Of a stretch of 52,736 nt of DNA, positions 52,556-52,736 are shown piece after piece. The stretch lies in NCBI GenBank assembly GCA_016790965.1, contig JAEUNZ010000017.1, forward strand, positions 1-52,736. Reading direction: 5' to 3'. The translations under genes were made by a program, and so were the position numbers. The notes under the pieces were generated by a model. The model ran no database searches. It was given only the letters and a program-made list of their open reading frames with translations, and was not told the origin of the DNA. This DNA is from SSSZ01 sp016790965. GTDB lineage: Bacteria > Pseudomonadota > Gammaproteobacteria > Burkholderiales > Rhodocyclaceae. Each line of letters starts with the position of its first letter. Within the stretch, counting starts at the first letter, position 1.

Positions 52556-52736
52556 GTCAGGCGGTGACGGCCTGCTCGGTATGACAGCGATAGTTGTTTG
52601 CCTCAGCTTCGGCAGGAGGGATATATCCGATGGGCTCAAGCAATCGATGATGGTTGAACCACGAGACCCATTCGAGCGTGGCCAGTTCGACTGCCTCCTT
52701 GGTCTTCCACGGCCCGCGACGGTGAATGATTTCCGC
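52518..52736 (-). mobile_element. IS3-family insertion sequence, one end (element continues past the window)
   Basis: The border inside ugd starts TGAATCGCCCCGGGAATCGC, closely resembling the TGAACCGCCCCGGG-type terminal inverted repeats of one IS3 group. The 3' end of the transposase lies 39 bp inside it on the minus strand. The other end and the target duplication are outside the window. Confidence 0.85.
52557..52736 (-). CDS. IS3-family transposase (OrfB, C-terminal 59 residues only)
   Basis: The minus-strand frame enters from the right edge and stops at 52557. Its translation begins AEIIHRRGPWKTKEAVELA, continues TLEWVSWFNHHRLLEPIG, and ends PPAEAEANNY ... EQAVTA. This is the conserved end of the DDE integrase core of IS3-family OrfB, including the WFN/RLLEPIG block. 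The 5' part is outside the window. Confidence 0.92.
   Translation of the reverse strand, partial: AEIIHRRGPWKTKEAVELATLEWVSWFNHHRLLEPIGYIPPAEAEANNYRCHTEQAVTA

Overview
The window looks like a chromosomal segment of a high-GC betaproteobacterium, most likely Rhodocyclales-like. The basis is gene order (gyrA-serC-pheA-hisC-tyrA ... aroA/cmk-rpsA-ihfB-lapA-lapB-rfaE1-hldD-cysM, with mtaD-ompA-ubiG-gph divergent from gyrA) plus strong GC-rich codon bias. The order-level assignment is inference from recalled synteny, not a search. No tRNA, rRNA or CRISPR array was seen. No gene-free stretch exceeds 300 bases; the longest spacers are about 100-170 bp.

Layout. 1-8183 (+): the 3' part of a multi-PAS hybrid histidine kinase, a CoA-transferase with its own terminator, and a periplasmic-sensor/PAS/GGDEF/EAL c-di-GMP protein. 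The last is split by a one-base frame change in a run of seven G within its transmembrane helix. 8208-11722 (-): gph, ubiG, ompA and mtaD. 11823-19233 (+): gyrA and the serC-pheA-hisC-tyrA amino-acid run, with a small DUF4160/DUF2442 pair between pheA and hisC whose second gene is frameshifted. 19343-42038 (+): a roughly 22.7-kb surface-glycan locus inserted between tyrA and aroA. 42068-51565 (+): fused aroA-cmk, rpsA, ihfB, lapA, lapB, rfaE1, hldD, cysM and a PolB-like 3'-5' exonuclease. 51644-52736: a ugd gene cut off near residue 291 by the end of an IS3-family insertion sequence that runs out of the window.

The glycan locus falls into modules. Module 1 (19343-28023) is a chain of overlapping or abutting genes: a LegB-type 4,6-dehydratase, a sugar nucleotidyltransferase, an SDR, a radical SAM enzyme, an acetyltransferase, a NeuB/SpsE-type synthase, SpsF- and SpsG/PseG-like proteins, WbqC, a PIG-L deacetylase and a second acetyltransferase. 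It reads as a nonulosonic-acid (sialic-acid-like) pathway, but the PLP aminotransferase (LegC/PseC/SpsC) expected after the dehydratase is absent, and an SDR plus a radical SAM enzyme sit where it would be. Module 2 (28083-35311) holds a Wzx-like flippase, a GT42/MptE-like putative sugar transferase, an acetyltransferase, a methyltransferase and three glycosyltransferases; 30.8-32.9 kb is distinctly AT-rich. Module 3 (35304-38601) is fnlABC for UDP-L-FucNAc, next to a WbuB-like transferase. Module 4 (38610-42038) is a QuiNAc-type reductase, an initiating phosphoglycosyltransferase and a WbpM-like dehydratase.

Together these genes could assemble a lipid-linked oligosaccharide started by QuiNAc-1-P, extended with L-FucNAc and other sugars, decorated with an unusual nonulosonate and flipped by the Wzx-like protein. 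No Wzy polymerase, Wzz regulator or WaaL/oligosaccharyl ligase is present. The neighbouring lapAB, rfaE1 and hldD genes serve LPS quality control and core heptose supply. The aminotransferase-less nonulosonate module is the best candidate for something undescribed.
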